From contig PYST01000025.1 in the NCBI GenBank assembly GCA_003049485.1, positions 124,001 to 188,000 on the forward strand: a stretch of 64,000 nt of DNA, in the 5' to 3' direction. Each line of letters opens with the position of its first letter. Positions within the stretch are counted from its first letter, which is position 1. Under the pieces are notes generated by a model that worked only from the letters and a program-made list of their open reading frames with translations, did not search any database and had not been told where the DNA came from. This DNA comes from Ophioceras dolichostomum. Taxonomy: Eukaryota; Ascomycota; Sordariomycetes; Magnaporthales; Ophioceraceae. The position numbers and the translations under genes are program-made. Below, in pieces: positions 14,501 through 25,467 of the stretch.

Positions 14501-17220
14501 GAATGAGAGCGTAACAAACAAACCCGGAGAGAGTGAAGAGAGGCAGCGCGAATCAATTCTCTCAACCACAGAGATTCCTGGTGGCACAGGCTGGGAACAA
14601 TGCAGCTCGTTCCTTAGTCGCTCCCGTCAACGGACCGCAAGGACGGAATCCTCAATGCGGCCATGTGTGTCTGTGTGTGGTGTGCCAGCGTGTGCGGTGC
14701 GAGCATGTTGAGCGTGATGAGGACGCGCTGTCACACTTTCACCCCAAGATCATGATGCTCATGCAGGGTCGACTCAGGAACCCGAGCTAGCACTGCACCG
14801 TCATAACAGGGGCCAACATTCGTGCATCACTAGCTCAGAGTTCGAGGCACAATAATACAAACCTTCAAGGTTGTAGAGTGGGATCTTCCGTATCTCATGA
14901 AGCCGTCGGCGTGAAAGCAGCACATGCGCGTCGTGTCGTGGGAGTGGGAAAGCATTGATATCATCAATGAGAAAGACCCACACAACCGCCACTCCCATCA
15001 ATTGGCGCGGACTTCCTACCCCGGTCCCCACTGCTCTTGGCTCGAAGGCTGCCTGCCTCACTGTGCCGTCAACGGGTACCCCCACTTGAAGAGAGGAATA
15101 ATCCCTGACCCCGGGAACACGACTCAAGACCCACAAGCCCAACTGGCCAATGGAGGCCAAAGACTCTTATCTTTACACACCTTTTTTGGTGAGATTCTTT
15201 CACCACTATCTCCCTCCCTGCTTCCAGGTATTCCGATTTCCGACCTGCCCGAAGATGATATCAAATGTCGGCAAATGTTTTGCTCACTCTTTGTTGGTTG
15301 CAGCGGTCTCCTGCTGACGGCACGGCCTGAACTGGACTGGACTGGACTGGCCTGACCGCCAAACCCCGCCAAACCGCCTGTTGGATTGCTTGTGGCTTGC
15401 GACTCGCTGGTTTTCATGTGCACCCGTCGACACACCCAAGTCGATCGTCAGCCAGCGCGAGTGCGTGTGCGGAGCGATCGTCACCCCCCCCCCCCCCNNC
15501 CCCCCCCCCCCCCCCCCCAATCCCATCCAAGTCCATTCCAGCCTTTCCCTCTCTGCCCAGCTGCCCCAGCCAGCACTTGCTTTTCTGCAAGCAGGATTAC
15601 ACCAAGGCCAGCCCGCAAGCCAGCCCCTGGAGCCACATGGCGTCCTACCCTCGTCATCATCCAACCGTTGTACCGAAAGGGCTCCATCCGCAAGAAAGAA
15701 GAAAGTCGTACAGGAGCACTGAGTCAATGAAGCCGAGACTCTCGCCGTTGGATGAGGCCAGTCGCATCATCAGAACAACATGCCATCGAGTATCTCCAGA
15801 CATGCAGACTGGGTAAACATAGAAGAAGTGGTGTGTGGGTGGCCTATTGCCTGCAGCAAGCTGCCATCTTTTTTCGCCCCTTTTCGTCTCATTGGTGTTA
15901 TTATTTTTTCTACATACTGGGCTGCATTGCCGCAACTCAAGAACGAAAGGGAACACCCCGTAATAAAAAAGCAAGATGTGAGATACGTCCTTGCAGGACC
16001 GTCCCGCCTGATCGGGCTCCGTATCCATGGTCCCTTCCACCTTTCTCGTCTTCTTCTTGGTCGCGCTGACGGCCAAGGTACCATCCCATTAATTACCTCG
16101 CAGCTGTTGGTTGGTGTGGCTGGGCAGCAGCATGCTGCGGGCAGGGGGATGCAGGCAAGAAAAAAAACAATTGGGGAAAAAAGAAGAGAGAGAAAGAGAG
16201 AAAGAGAAACAAAGAGACAGGAAGGGAAAAAAAAGGTGACATCTGATGGTCGTCGAACCTTCGGCTTTGGCATCCGCACTGGCTCTTAATAATACAAGAG
16301 AGGGATCGAGCCTAGCTTGACTATATCGATCATCATCCTTCCCCCTCTTCCTCCTTTTTTTTTTGCGGACTCTCTCTTGTCCGTCCCGTTCCTCTTCGTC
16401 GCGTTCAATCCTATTCTATACACTACCATCGTCCTCCTCGTCCTCCTGCGGCTACTCGTAGCCCACCTACCCACCAGAGCTGTTTCTCTAATTTGGTGTG
16501 TGGCTGTCCACCGGTTTCTTTCCCTTATCCTTCTAGAAGAGTGAGAGGGGGGGAAAAAACGGGCCAAGCTAAAATAGCTCCCTGCCCCTGGTGACCGGCC
16601 TTCGTCGACTCCTCGATAAGCCTCTTATTCGAGGTCCGGATGCCTGATTGGGGCCCTACCGACGCGTACCGACGTATTGGCTCTTCTCGTTCTTCTTTTG
16701 GGAGTCTCAGCCAGTTTGCCCGATCCCACCCTTTCTCACAGGCCTGCGACGCAACGGATGTACATGTGATGCTAGACCGGAAGTAGTCCTCTCCTCCTAG
16801 CCTCGCTGCTCCTCCACCGACCACCACCGTCTTCTCCCCTCACCACCCATCCGACTCTTGGAAACCAGGGGGGCAAGCCTCTCAACCTGAAAGCGCTCTT
16901 TTCTTTTTCTACCGACCCCCTCCCGCATTATTGGCTTTTACTTTTTTTTATAATCCTTCCTCCCCTCCGTCTTCCATTTTGTTGTCATTTTTTTTTAAAC
17001 CAGACTTGCTGCCGCTTTGACGTACGGTCGTGCGCATTGTTCTTTCGTCCTCTCTTTGTTGTCTATTTTGTACTGCCTGATATTGTTACATCCCTGTCTG
17101 CCTTTGCCTGCCTTTCAGCGCCGCGAGCGGCAAGGCTTGCGAGTTGGAACTCCTGATTTCAGCCTCCCTTGACGGCATCCCCTCCTCTCCAGCTTACTGC
17201 TGTCAATAAACCGGCCCAAC
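11564..17220. other. 5.7-kb gene-free region upstream of the ammonium transporter
   Basis: No open frame in this stretch has a recognisable protein signature, and I could not join short frames into a plausible spliced gene. It holds a C-homopolymer with two unknown bases (15484-15518), a purine-rich GA tract (about 16182-16233) and strongly pyrimidine-rich sequence from about 16330 to 17200, typical of a fungal promoter and long leader. One CGATAAG GATA-factor-type site is at about 16614-16620, but such sites are expected by chance at this length. A lncRNA or unrecognised orphan gene cannot be excluded. Confidence 0.6.
15484..15518. repeat. Poly-C homopolymer with a two-base assembly gap
   Basis: A run of C from 15484 to 15518 is interrupted only by NN at 15498-15499. 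The N pair marks unresolved sequence, and the true length is uncertain. Amino-acid sequences predicted through it are meaningless. Confidence 0.97.
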
Positions 17221-19167
17221 ATGGCTATTATCAACGGGGTCGACCTGGACACCCTGAACTATGTCATCAAGGTGCCATACAATGGAACCATCGAAACCGG
17301 TGGTGATTCTCTCACTGAGAATCTGAATATTTGGTACGAGGTATGTGCAGTATCCAAAAGGACGGACTCATTGTACCCGTGCATCGCCGATCATCTGCTC
17401 CGAAAGCCGCACAATCCTCCACGCTTGAGGCTCGGGATCCTGACGTTGACATCCGCACAACATACAGTCTGGCGATATCGGATGGATGATAACGGCAACA
17501 GCACTCGTGCTGCTGATGATTCCTGGGGTCGGGTAAGTGCATGAACCAGAGAACTAAATCCAACGCCGCATTCCTGCCGCGCCGCACGCAACCGCGCACC
17601 CACGGCCACATCTGAAGTCCATGGGGCCAAAGCGCGAAGTGCAATACGCCGCCGGTGCCGCCGATCGATCATGTTCCAACCATGGATCCCGCTGCTGACA
17701 CGGAGTGGTGACGGTTCCGCACAGGTTCTTCTACTCGGGTCTTGCTCGCAGGAAGTCGGCACTGTCGCTGATCTGGCTGTCGGTGATGGCCACGGCCGTG
17801 ACGACGTTCCAGTGGTTTTTCTGGGGCTACTCGCTGTCCTTTTCGCATACGGCAGGGCCATTCATCGGCGACTTGGCCAACTTCGGCTTCCGCAATGTGC
17901 TCGCGCAGCCGTCGGTGGGCTCTGGCCGCATCCCGGATCTTCTCTTTGCCGTATACCAAGGCATGTTCTCGGCCATCACGGTGGCGCTCGCGACGGGCGC
18001 TGTGGCCGAGCGCGGTCGTATGCTGCCCTGCGTCGTCTTCATGTTCATCTGGGCTACGGTGATCTATGATCCCATCGCCTGCTGGACCTGGAACCCGCAG
18101 GGATGGTCTTATAAGATGGGAGGACTCGACTTCGCCGGTGGCACGCCTGTCCACATCTCCTCCGGCTCGGCCGCGCTGGCCTACTCCATGATGCTGGGCA
18201 AACGCCGTGGCCACGGCACCCATGAGCTCAACTACCGACCTCACAATGTGACGCACATCGTCATCGGTACCGTGTTCCTCTGGGTTGGTTGGTTCGGCTT
18301 CAACGCTGGTTCGGCCCTGTCGGCAAACATGCGCGCTATCCTGGCCGCCGTCGTGACGAATCTGTCAGCCTGCGTGGGCGGTATTACCTGGTGCGTTCTG
18401 GATTACAGGCTCGAGCGCAAGTGGTCGACTGTGGGGTTCTGCTCGGGTGTTGTGGCTGGGCTTGTTTCCATTACTCCCGGTTCCGGTATGTACCTCATAC
18501 TTCTCCTACCTTCCTTCCTACCTTACCTACCTAATTCTCTATTGTCTTGCTTTCCCCCTCCAAAGTCTGACACAAAACTCCGATCCAAACGACAGGTTAC
18601 GTACCGGTCTGGGCAGCAGTACCGTACGGCGTGCTTGGCGCAGCGTTCGCCAACTACGGCACCAAGTTCAAGTTCCTGCTCCGGATCGATGACGCACTTG
18701 ACATCTTCGCTGTGCACGGCATCGGTGGACTGGTCGGCAACATCTGCACGGCCTTCTTCGCGGCCAACTACATCGCGCACCTGGATGCCACGACCGTGAT
18801 CGCAGGTGGTTGGCTCAACCACAACTGGATCCAGCTGGGCTACCAAGCAGCGGACTCGTTCGCCGGTGGCGCCTACTCGTTCGTAGGCACGTCTATCATC
18901 CTCTTCATCATGAATATGATCCCCGGTCTGCATCTACGCGCCAGCGAGGAGGGCGAGATCTTGGGCATCGATGATGCTGAGATTGGCGAGTTCGCGTACG
19001 ACTACGTCGAGCTCACCCGCGAGGTGCTTAACGACGTCGACGGCGAGAGCGCGTCGCGCTTCTCGGGCGAGGCCGGCCCGGCGCGGTACGAGCCGCCCGA
19101 GAAGACCAACAACAGCATCCCGCTGATGGACGCCCGGATGTTTGCGGGGCAGTCGGCGCGTCAATGA
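17221..19167 (+). CDS. mep: Ammonium transporter, Amt/Mep/Rh family
   Basis: Four exons, 17221-17340, 17468-17532, 17725-18485 and 18596-19167, give 505 aa, the usual length for fungal Mep/MeaA proteins. The short second exon encodes SGDIGWMITATAL and the start of the first pore helix. It then runs into FFYSGLARRKSAL. The two pore histidines of the family are present: VHISSGSAAL in the middle of the protein and FAVHGIGGLVGN in the second half. The cytosolic tail has the conserved DDAEIGEFAYDY segment that couples subunits in the trimer. The protein should be an eleven-helix plasma-membrane permease taking up ammonium, normally under nitrogen-metabolite control by GATA factors. The upstream intergenic region is unusually long. 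Whether it is the MepA or MeaA paralogue needs a phylogeny. Confidence 0.97.
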
Positions 19168-20293
19168 AAATGACCGCAACGACGATAGCGACGATGGCGA
19201 CGATGCGAACGAATGATAAGGCGCCGACCCCTTGGACAGGCAACAAGACGTTACCCCGTCGAGACTCTCAAGACAACCCACGTGGTTATCTTTGTCTGCG
19301 TAAATGTATGTATATAATTTTTTTTTTTTTTTGAAAATGCTATTACCTCACTGTCATGGATGGAACCAGGTTTGAGGGGATTAGGCGGGCAACTTGGGGG
19401 TGCAACAAGCAAGGGGGGATAGGGCATTGGCCCGCCTCACGCTCGACATTGTTGAAAACCAAAAAGTTCAGATGGGACCTCCGAGCCCAATCCGGGTTAG
19501 AAAGAGATGGATATGACACCGTATACCCCCTTGAAGCACTTAAGTATATACAGTAGGTACCACCTGGTGGGTAGGTAGATATAGGTATGTTTGTCTTAAT
19601 TAATTCTAGGACCCCAATATTTGTCACCGACCATTGTCTTTTGTCGTCAATTAAATGAGAAAAAGGTAGTGAGCTTTTAGTCGCGTCTTCGAGTTGTTGG
19701 GTCCAACGTGTTGTTGCCTGCTGGTGGAATAAAGAGGGACAAGGGGCCAGGCGGCTGGACGTTTTCGACTTTCCGAGACATGGCGTAAGATCAATTGAAT
19801 CAATGCTGTTTATCAATACAATGACTGCTAATAATGCCCCAGCCGTGCCGCGGCTGCCGCGAGGCGCCCAGCCCTGTACCGACTTGCTGAATTGCGTGCT
19901 GGAAGCCTGGACGATGCCACGAAACATCGGTGCGACAGACGCGCTAATGCACGCGATTGCTCCGCCTGTCAAGACTTCCGATCTCCGGTGACAACCACAT
20001 CATCCTGTCCCCATTTGGACAAATAAAAGCGTCGCTCGCTGTGTCGGCCAGGCAGTTACACCTGGTTGACGGCTGGTGGTTGGTACAGATCACGAAACGG
20101 CACATCCAGAGCTGAAGCTCGTGAAATACGAATAGGCAACCAACGGACAGCTGAATCTTAAAATTCATTCCGCACCTACGTGTCTCGTCAACAAAGGGAT
20201 GAAACAAGTGCGCGGTTTTTCTCCTCCAACCATTCAGAGTTACCTACCATTTATAATGAGAACCTCTCCCTTAGCGGACCGACAAAGACCAAG
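19168..20293. other. Intergenic, 1.1 kb, no gene seen
   Basis: Contains the 3' end of the ammonium transporter gene with a T-run at about 19318-19332, a CCTA/TAGG-rich patch at about 19550-19588, and the promoter and leader of the family X polymerase gene. The polymerase frame is open for 38 codons upstream of its ATG but has no upstream ATG in that frame. Confidence 0.6.
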
Positions 20294-22840
20294 ATGGGGT
20301 CATCTCCATTGCGTGCCAAAATCGGGTTCTTCGAGCAGCTTGACTGGCGAGACGCAGACTTTGACGACCCTGATATTGACGAGCTCGCGTTGAGGAAGAG
20401 GTCGCGTGCGTTCTTTCGCAAGTCGACGAAGCAGCAAAGCCCAACATCGCCATCATCGCCACCACCGCTGTCTTCAGTGCAGGCGTCCCCGCAGGTGCCC
20501 AGGAGGACTGTGTCGGAACCCAGCCCGGCAGCTTCGCACCCCCAGGAGACCATCGTCAAAGGAACTCCCCTCCAGACCGAGAAGGTACGGCAACGGGTCT
20601 CGGCTTTTGCAGCCATCGCTTCGGCTGCGAACCTTGACTTCGTGGAGGAGACACCAGTCTCTGCTGGGACTCGCCGTGGTGCGACCAATGCGGCCCGGAT
20701 CCTCTTCCGTCGCAGTGTTACTAGCCCGCTGCCTCTGAACCAAGTCGACGCCCCAGAGTCAGCGTCACCGGTCCCAGCCATGGCTCCTGGAGGCAAGAAC
20801 AAGCGCAAGCGCAACTCAGGCAGCGATGAGCTCAAACTGGTTCCCGAGACGGATCGGGTATTCAGAGATCTCTCGTTCTTCTACGTCCCCAATGACGATG
20901 TCAACCCCGCACGGAAGATTCGCATCGCCAAAGCGAGGGAGTTCGGCGCAAATTGGGTGAGATCCGTCGAGGCCGCCACGCACGTCATCGTCGACAAGAA
21001 GCTCGAATACAAGCACATCGAGGCTATCGTCGGGCCTGTTGTCACCGCGCGAAAGGCTGCTTCGGCCAGCCCCCTCATCGTCGTGAACGAGGAATATCCC
21101 TTAGATTGTTTGAAGTTTCGGCTGGTCCTGAACCCCAAGCAGTGGAAGTATCGTGTACTAGGACTCCCAGAACCACCCCCAGGGTCCTCTGCGGCGACGG
21201 CCTCATCCCGCGTGGCTCAGGATACACCACAAGCGAGCTCAGAGGAATCACTTCAGATCAAGACTGTCGTTCCCCCACCCAAGGACACACCACCCCAGGC
21301 TGTGGAGGAGGACCGAGGTGGTTGGGAACGACCAGGGCCGCGGGCAACTTCTCCAGAGGTCGTCATCCCTTCGTCACAAGAGTTGCCGCTTGCAGAGCCA
21401 GGCCAGAGTTCTCCGCAATCAGACTCGCAACACTCCGATTTGCAAGAATTAGCACCGGTCGAGCTGGGTGATGCCGAGCACCCGGCGACCACAGGCCCGG
21501 CCGATGAACTCACCTCGTACATCGAGATGATAGTACAGTACAAGGACCTACCGCTGGACGACGACAGCGACGACGTCCAGTCGGCTAAGGGCTCCTTTCG
21601 ACCTGCGGCGTCTGATGATGGCGACAGCGACGACATCAGTGGCTCTGAAGAAGAGCGAGAGCACAAGAAAAAGCGCACTGCGAAGGCCGCCTCGAGGTCG
21701 GGTCGCAAGAACCTGAACTGGGAAGACCAGTTTGCCTGCAACCGGGGCGGTACAAAGGAGGACCCGTCAAATGCGTCAGCCAATCCAAATGCCCGCACGA
21801 TCGAGGTGCTGGAGAGCATGTGCGATTACTATACGCGGATCGACGACCACTGGCGCATCATGGCCTACCGCAAGGCGATCAAGACCCTGCGGCGACAGAA
21901 CCGCCGGATCACGACCGAAGAGGAGGCCGTCCTTTTGCCATCCATCGGCTCCCGGTTGGCCAAGAAAATCGAGGAGATCGTGACGACGGACCGGCTTCGC
22001 CGACTGGAGTATGCCCAGGAGGAGTCGCTCGACAACGTGCTCCAGCTCTTCCTCAAGATCTACGGCGTCGGCCACTCCCAGGCCTGCAAGTGGATCGCCC
22101 AGGGGCACCGGACGCTCGATGACCTCGCGACCAAAGCGAAGCTCACGGCAAATCAGCGCATGGGCATCGAGCGGTACGACGACCTCACCACGCGCATACC
22201 GCGCCGCGAGATCCAGGCGCTCGGGCGGCACGTCACCGCCACGGCGGCGGAGATCGACCCGGACGTCGAGCTCCTCATCGGGGGCAGCTACCGGCGCGGC
22301 GCGGACACCTCGGGGGACATCGACTTCATCATCACCAAGAAGGGATCCACCTCGACGGACGACCTGGTCCCTTTCCTCGACGAGCTCGTCTCGCGGCTCT
22401 TCGACTCCGGCTTCCTAGTCGCTACGGTGGCGGCCCACACCAAGGGCGGCGGTGGGAGCAAGTGGCACGGCTGCTGCGTGCTGCCACGCTCATCGACCCC
22501 CCTTGGAGCCCTTGGAGAAGAGCAGGGCGAGCAGGGCGAGAGCGACACGCCGCCTCCGCCTCAGGTCTGGCGCCGCATCGACCTCCTCCTCGTGCCCGAG
22601 ACGGAGTACGGCGCGGCGCTGATCTATTTCACGGGCAACGACATCTTCAACCGGAGCATCCGGCTCTTGGCCTCCAAAAAGGGCATGCGGCTCAACCAGC
22701 GCGGGCTCTTCCGGGACGTCATGCGGGGGCCGGGCCGGGTCAAGGTCACGGAGGGCCAGCTCGTCGAGGGGCGCGACGAGAAGAGGATCTTTGAGATACT
22801 GGGGGTTAAGTGGCGGGAGCCGAAGGAGCGGTGGTGCTGA
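20294..22840 (+). CDS. pol4: Family X DNA polymerase (Pol4; Pol lambda/mu-like)
   Basis: Single exon, 848 aa, starting at the first in-frame ATG (MGSSPLRAKIGFF). A BRCT domain spans about residues 185-285. A long acidic, Ser/Pro-rich linker follows, then the 8-kDa and helix-hairpin-helix region from about 497 (LPSIGSRLAKKIEEI; YGVGHSQACKW). The polymerase fold has the family signature GGSYRRGADTSGDIDF. The catalytic aspartates are D675 and D677 (GDID) and D763 (RRIDLLL). The thumb segment is YFTGNDIFNRSIRLLASKKG. BRCT plus Pol X architecture matches the fungal Pol4 enzymes that fill gaps during non-homologous end joining and base excision repair in the nucleus. The linker is long compared with yeast Pol4 (about 580 aa). 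No introns are needed. Confidence 0.95.
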   Translation: MGSSPLRAKIGFFEQLDWRDADFDDPDIDELALRKRSRAFFRKSTKQQSPTSPSSPPPLSSVQASPQVPRRTVSEPSPAASHPQETIVKGTPLQTEKVRQRVSAFAAIASAANLDFVEETPVSAGTRRGATNAARILFRRSVTSPLPLNQVDAPESASPVPAMAPGGKNKRKRNSGSDELKLVPETDRVFRDLSFFYVPNDDVNPARKIRIAKAREFGANWVRSVEAATHVIVDKKLEYKHIEAIVGPVVTARKAASASPLIVVNEEYPLDCLKFRLVLNPKQWKYRVLGLPEPPPGSSAATASSRVAQDTPQASSEESLQIKTVVPPPKDTPPQAVEEDRGGWERPGPRATSPEVVIPSSQELPLAEPGQSSPQSDSQHSDLQELAPVELGDAEHPATTGPADELTSYIEMIVQYKDLPLDDDSDDVQSAKGSFRPAASDDGDSDDISGSEEEREHKKKRTAKAASRSGRKNLNWEDQFACNRGGTKEDPSNASANPNARTIEVLESMCDYYTRIDDHWRIMAYRKAIKTLRRQNRRITTEEEAVLLPSIGSRLAKKIEEIVTTDRLRRLEYAQEESLDNVLQLFLKIYGVGHSQACKWIAQGHRTLDDLATKAKLTANQRMGIERYDDLTTRIPRREIQALGRHVTATAAEIDPDVELLIGGSYRRGADTSGDIDFIITKKGSTSTDDLVPFLDELVSRLFDSGFLVATVAAHTKGGGGSKWHGCCVLPRSSTPLGALGEEQGEQGESDTPPPPQVWRRIDLLLVPETEYGAALIYFTGNDIFNRSIRLLASKKGMRLNQRGLFRDVMRGPGRVKVTEGQLVEGRDEKRIFEILGVKWREPKERWC

Positions 22841-23724
22841 GGCTTAAGACGAAGGCCATACCCTTTTTTTCTCTCTCTTTTTCTTTTTTTCTTTGGACAC
22901 GTCCCTGTTCTTGTCGTTCATTTTTCTCGGGTTTTAGCATGGATGAGTACCAGGTACTTTGGATTCTGGATTTGGATCGTTGGCATCGGATACAGCGCAG
23001 GCGTCTTGGGCAGCATACTTGGAAAGTGAACTAGTATACGTGGTGACTGACGGCCAGGATGAAGTCGGGTGACGCGTATATGATGGAATAGGTACCTGGT
23101 AGGCACATATAGTATGACTGATGACGGGAACGCCATTGATTTTCGCCGAAGCAACTCGCCGCCTGGACACCCGGATTTTGCTGCTGTCCTCTTTGGGTTT
23201 AGCGTCGACGGTTCCTGCCTCGTCGATGCGGGGCCACCGTAGCTTGTACGGCGGGGTTCTTGCCCAAGTTTGGCACAGCGGCGGGATGGCGACCGCCTAA
23301 TCAACCGCCTAGTTAAAATTTTGTCCCAATCTCTCGCGGGGTGTCGACAGCTATTTTTTTTTTTTTGCCCCTTCGTCCTCTTCACCTCCAGGATCGCGAC
23401 TTCATCCCGTCGCCCCCTACACCGTTCTTGTAGGTTTGTGCTTAAACCTACATTTCACGTCTCTCCTACCGCGTGGTGCGCGACCAATCATCTTTGCTAA
23501 TGCTTGTCCCTTTGCAGCTTGTACTCATAACCTCGTCGTGCGTGCGAGCAACCCACCAGACCCCAGCAAGCCCGTCAATTTTGGCTTTTCGGTTTCCTTC
23601 TTGCCTTTGAGCCCTTTGTCGACGCCACCATACCCTGTGAGGCCTGCTGCCAGAGTCTCGCGAGCTTGCAGAACCCGTCCAGCAGCGGCAAGCAGTCTCG
23701 CGCTGCTCCTTCATCGAACCAGCC
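22841..23724. other. Intergenic, 884 bp, no gene seen
   Basis: Lies between the polymerase gene and PRMT1, which have the same orientation. T-rich sequence follows the polymerase stop (about 22862-22895). A short TAGG/CCTA patch is at about 23088-23106. Pyrimidine-rich promoter-like sequence precedes the PRMT1 start. Confidence 0.6.
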
Positions 23725-25467
23725 ATGGTTGGCGAGGCAATGGACGTCGAGACAGCGGAGAAGAGGCTACAGGCCTTGGATCACTCGGAACAGCATTACT
23801 TCAACAGGTGAGTAAGAAGCAGAAGCGAAGTCGGTGGTGATGCGGCCACCCACCACAGACGGGTGACATTCGTGCGCTATTGCTGTCTTGAGCTTCTCCT
23901 CCTTGTCACGTTCAAGACATGGTGCTAATATTTGCCTGCTCTCGTCGTGCTAGCTATAACCACCATGGTATGGCGACTCCGCCTTCAGTTCCATCCTCCC
24001 TCCGTCCGACGCGCACCACCAGCGTATCTCCTTCGATATGTCCTACTGCTGCTAGGGCTACCGCGACGTCGCACTCGCTGCTTTACGCATAGTCTCCGCG
24101 CCAGCCCTTCCCGCCTTGATAGCCGCTGACAGTAATTTCTTGTACCATGTCGACAGGAATCCATGAGGAGATGCTGGTACGTGATATTTCTCTCTGCTCC
24201 ACTGCTTACTCTTGATTTGCCTCCCCCGCGGCTTTGCGTACAGTCCCCTAAGAGGACAATGAGAAGTGGCCTAGAGCGACGCGGGCTGACACGATGTGGC
24301 GGAACACCAACAGAAGGACGAGGTCCGCACGAGGTCGTACATGCAGTCCATCATCCAAAACAAGCATCTATTCAAAGACAAGGTTGTTCTGGATGTCGGC
24401 TGTGGAACAGCGATCCTCTCCATGTGAGCCTACCTACTGGTCCTAGGACTATCACAATGGCGCATTAAAATATCCTAAGCTGGGCAGAAACCTGGCCGCC
24501 GGCCCACGGCACGGATGCACCGACTGACTCTCGTCCCGCAGGTTTGCCGTTAAGGCTGGCGCGAAGCACGTCATCGGCGTGGATATGTCAACTATCATCT
24601 TCAAGGCGCGCGAGATCGTAAAGGTGAACGGCATGGCAGACAAGATCACTCTAATTCAAGGGAAAATGGAGGAGATCGACATGCCCTTCCCCAAAGTTGA
24701 CATCATCATCTCAGAGTGGATGGGCTACTTCCTGCTCTACGAAAGCATGCTCGACACTGTCCTATATGCCCGTGACCGCTACCTCGCCAAGGGCGGCCTC
24801 ATCTTCCCGGACAAGGCCACCATCTACATCGCAGGGATCGAGGACGGAGATTACAAGGAGGAGAAGATCGGATGTGAGCTCGCACCTACCTGTCTCTCTC
24901 CCATGCTCTTCTCTAGCCCTAACCGGCCGGGCCCACAAGCGTACCGAGTGTAGTGGCTAACATCCCATGTGAAAATCCGGCACAGTCTGGGATAACGTCT
25001 ACGGCTTCGACTACACACCGCTCAAGGAGACCGCCCTCTCGGAACCACTAGTTGATACGGTCGAGATGAAGGCAGTCGTGACCGACCCGAAGCCAGTTCT
25101 CGAGCTTGACCTGTACAAGTGCAAGACTTCGGACCTGGCCTTCAGTGTGCCCTTCGATTTGAGTTGCCAGCGCGATGACTTCGTGCACGCGCTCGTGGCC
25201 TGGTTCGACATCGAATTCTCGGCCTGCCACAAGCCCATCCGGTTCTCGACCGGGCCGCACGCCAAGTACACACATTGGAAGCAGACCGTGTTCTATCTGA
25301 AGGATTCCCTGACCGTCCAGCACGGCGAGGAGATCCAGTGCTCGATTCACGTCAGGCCCAACGACAAGAACCGCCGAGATCTCGACATCAAGATCGAGTA
25401 CCGCTTCGAGACCCAGGACCCGACTCGTGCCACCGAGGGGGCCGTCTGCACTTACAAGATGTGCTAG
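23725..25467 (+). CDS. prmt1: Protein arginine methyltransferase 1 (Hmt1/RmtA)
   Basis: Six exons, 23725-23807, 23954-23967, 24157-24176, 24314-24423, 24542-24873 and 24986-25467, give 346 aa, the normal PRMT1 length. The exons join to read YFNSYNHHGIHEEMLKDEV, as in yeast Hmt1. The methyltransferase motifs are complete: motif I VLDVGCGTAIL, GVDMS for SAM ribose binding, the double-E loop SEWMGYFLLYESML and the THW loop THWKQTVF. The enzyme makes asymmetric dimethylarginine on RNA-binding proteins and histone H4R3. Two points are odd. Exons 2 and 3 are only 14 and 20 nt, and residue 72 in motif I is Ala where the family usually has Gly (GCGTG). The rest of the active site looks intact, so I expect activity. 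Confidence 0.98.

Noticed and set aside
14801..15160. 119-codon minus-strand frame in the 5.7-kb gene-free region
   Set aside because: No domain or motif is recognisable, codon choice is not distinctive, and neighbouring frames of similar size exist in all directions.
16614..16620. GATA-factor site in the ammonium transporter promoter
   Set aside because: CGATAAG matches the consensus, but one such site in several kilobases is no more than chance expectation.
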